This document shows positions 63,858 to 64,000 of a stretch of 64,000 nucleotides of DNA, in pieces (the stretch's first letter is position 1; the number at the start of each line of letters is the position of its first letter). A program made the position numbers and the translations under genes. Below the pieces are notes generated by a model that saw only the letters and a program-made list of their open reading frames with translations, made no database searches and was not told the DNA's origin. The stretch is from Pseudoalteromonas arctica (lineage in GTDB: Bacteria > Pseudomonadota > Gammaproteobacteria > Enterobacterales > Alteromonadaceae), in assembly GCF_012927645.1 (NCBI RefSeq), contig NZ_JABBMT010000020.1, forward strand, positions 1-64,000, in the 5' to 3' direction.

Positions 63858-64000
63858 GTGACTTCAAATCATTTAATAAATCTTCATATGAAATATCAGG
63901 CTCATTGGCTCTTGCTGATACAGCGGCTAAATCCTCTTGATCTTCACGCATTAATAAGCGAACAGCTTCATCAATTAACTCAGAAACTGATAAATGAGCT
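63844..64000 (-). CDS. Partial antitoxin of the second toxin-antitoxin pair
   Basis: A frame entering from the right edge reads AHLSVSELIDEAVRLLMRED, QEDLAAVSARANEPDISYED and LLNDLKSHGKI, then stops at 63844. Spacing and sequence fit a RelB- or CopG/ParD-like antitoxin partnering the RelE toxin. The N-terminus is outside the window. Confidence 0.75.
   Translation of the reverse strand, partial: AHLSVSELIDEAVRLLMREDQEDLAAVSARANEPDISYEDLLNDLKSHGKI

Noticed and set aside
1-64000. tRNA or rRNA genes and complete prophage
   Set aside because: I looked for tRNA-like cloverleaf ends, rRNA blocks and phage structural genes and saw none that I could support.

Overview
The window looks like chromosome from a marine gammaproteobacterium of the Alteromonadales, most likely Pseudoalteromonas or a close relative. 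The reasons are the AT-rich sequence, several TonB-dependent receptors, a chitinase/LPMO/chitinase operon, a second-type NADH dehydrogenase, a DUF3649-PepSY-DUF3325 iron operon, and the general style of the proteins. This is an inference from gene content; no rRNA or tRNA gene was seen.

Layout. 1-5.8 kb: tail of an unknown gene, a hypothetical protein, anmK (cell-wall sugar recycling) divergent from a TonB receptor, and a GST. 5.9-10.3 kb: a KdpE/short-KdpD two-component pair divergent from the ktrAB potassium uptake genes, with a phased TTTATA array between them. 10.3-14.3 kb: a YkgJ-like cysteine cluster protein, a RecQ-family helicase and NDH-2. 14.3-15.7 kb: a RAYT transposase flanked by short REP-like repeats. 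15.7-19.3 kb: two periplasmic solute-binding-like proteins around a DUF2235 alpha/beta hydrolase. 19.3-27 kb: a three-gene chitin operon (GH18, AA10 LPMO, GH18) carrying six CBM5/12-type modules. 27.2-35.3 kb: arfA, a second TonB receptor, a histidine kinase divergent from a response regulator with a degenerate HD-GYP domain, hemH, arfB and a small secreted protein. 35.3-41.7 kb: a large SNF2 helicase, a PhyH-like dioxygenase, a UDG-family protein and two VOC proteins. 41.8-46.1 kb: a probable Fur-controlled iron-reduction operon, a lipocalin remnant, yaiI and small genes. 46.2-50.9 kb: two LysR regulators, an exported metallo-beta-lactamase-fold hydrolase and an orphan lipoprotein. 51-52.6 kb: a decayed zone holding a broken MntA-HepT toxin-antitoxin pair. 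52.6-60 kb: a TPR protein, a SnoaL-like secreted protein, fpr, and a nucleoside salvage locus (deoB-deoD divergent from udk-nupC). 60-64 kb: a cold-shock gene, an ISAs1 fragment, then an integron-type cassette array.

The most notable region is the right end. Three attC-like sites of 102-106 bp lie in one orientation (minus strand) around a GNAT acetyltransferase, a DUF6622-like membrane protein, a YefM/StbD-RelE/StbE toxin-antitoxin pair and a second RelE pair that runs off the window. No integrase is visible, so this is either the far part of a sedentary chromosomal integron or a CALIN (attC cluster lacking an integrase).

Other signals worth attention are the ~11-bp phased KdpE-box-like array before ktrAB, hairpins inside arfA that match the known non-stop control of that gene, a textbook LysR operator (9-bp arms around T-N11-A), a Fur-box-like site before the PepSY operon, and two different ribosome-rescue factors (ArfA and ArfB) within 7 kb.
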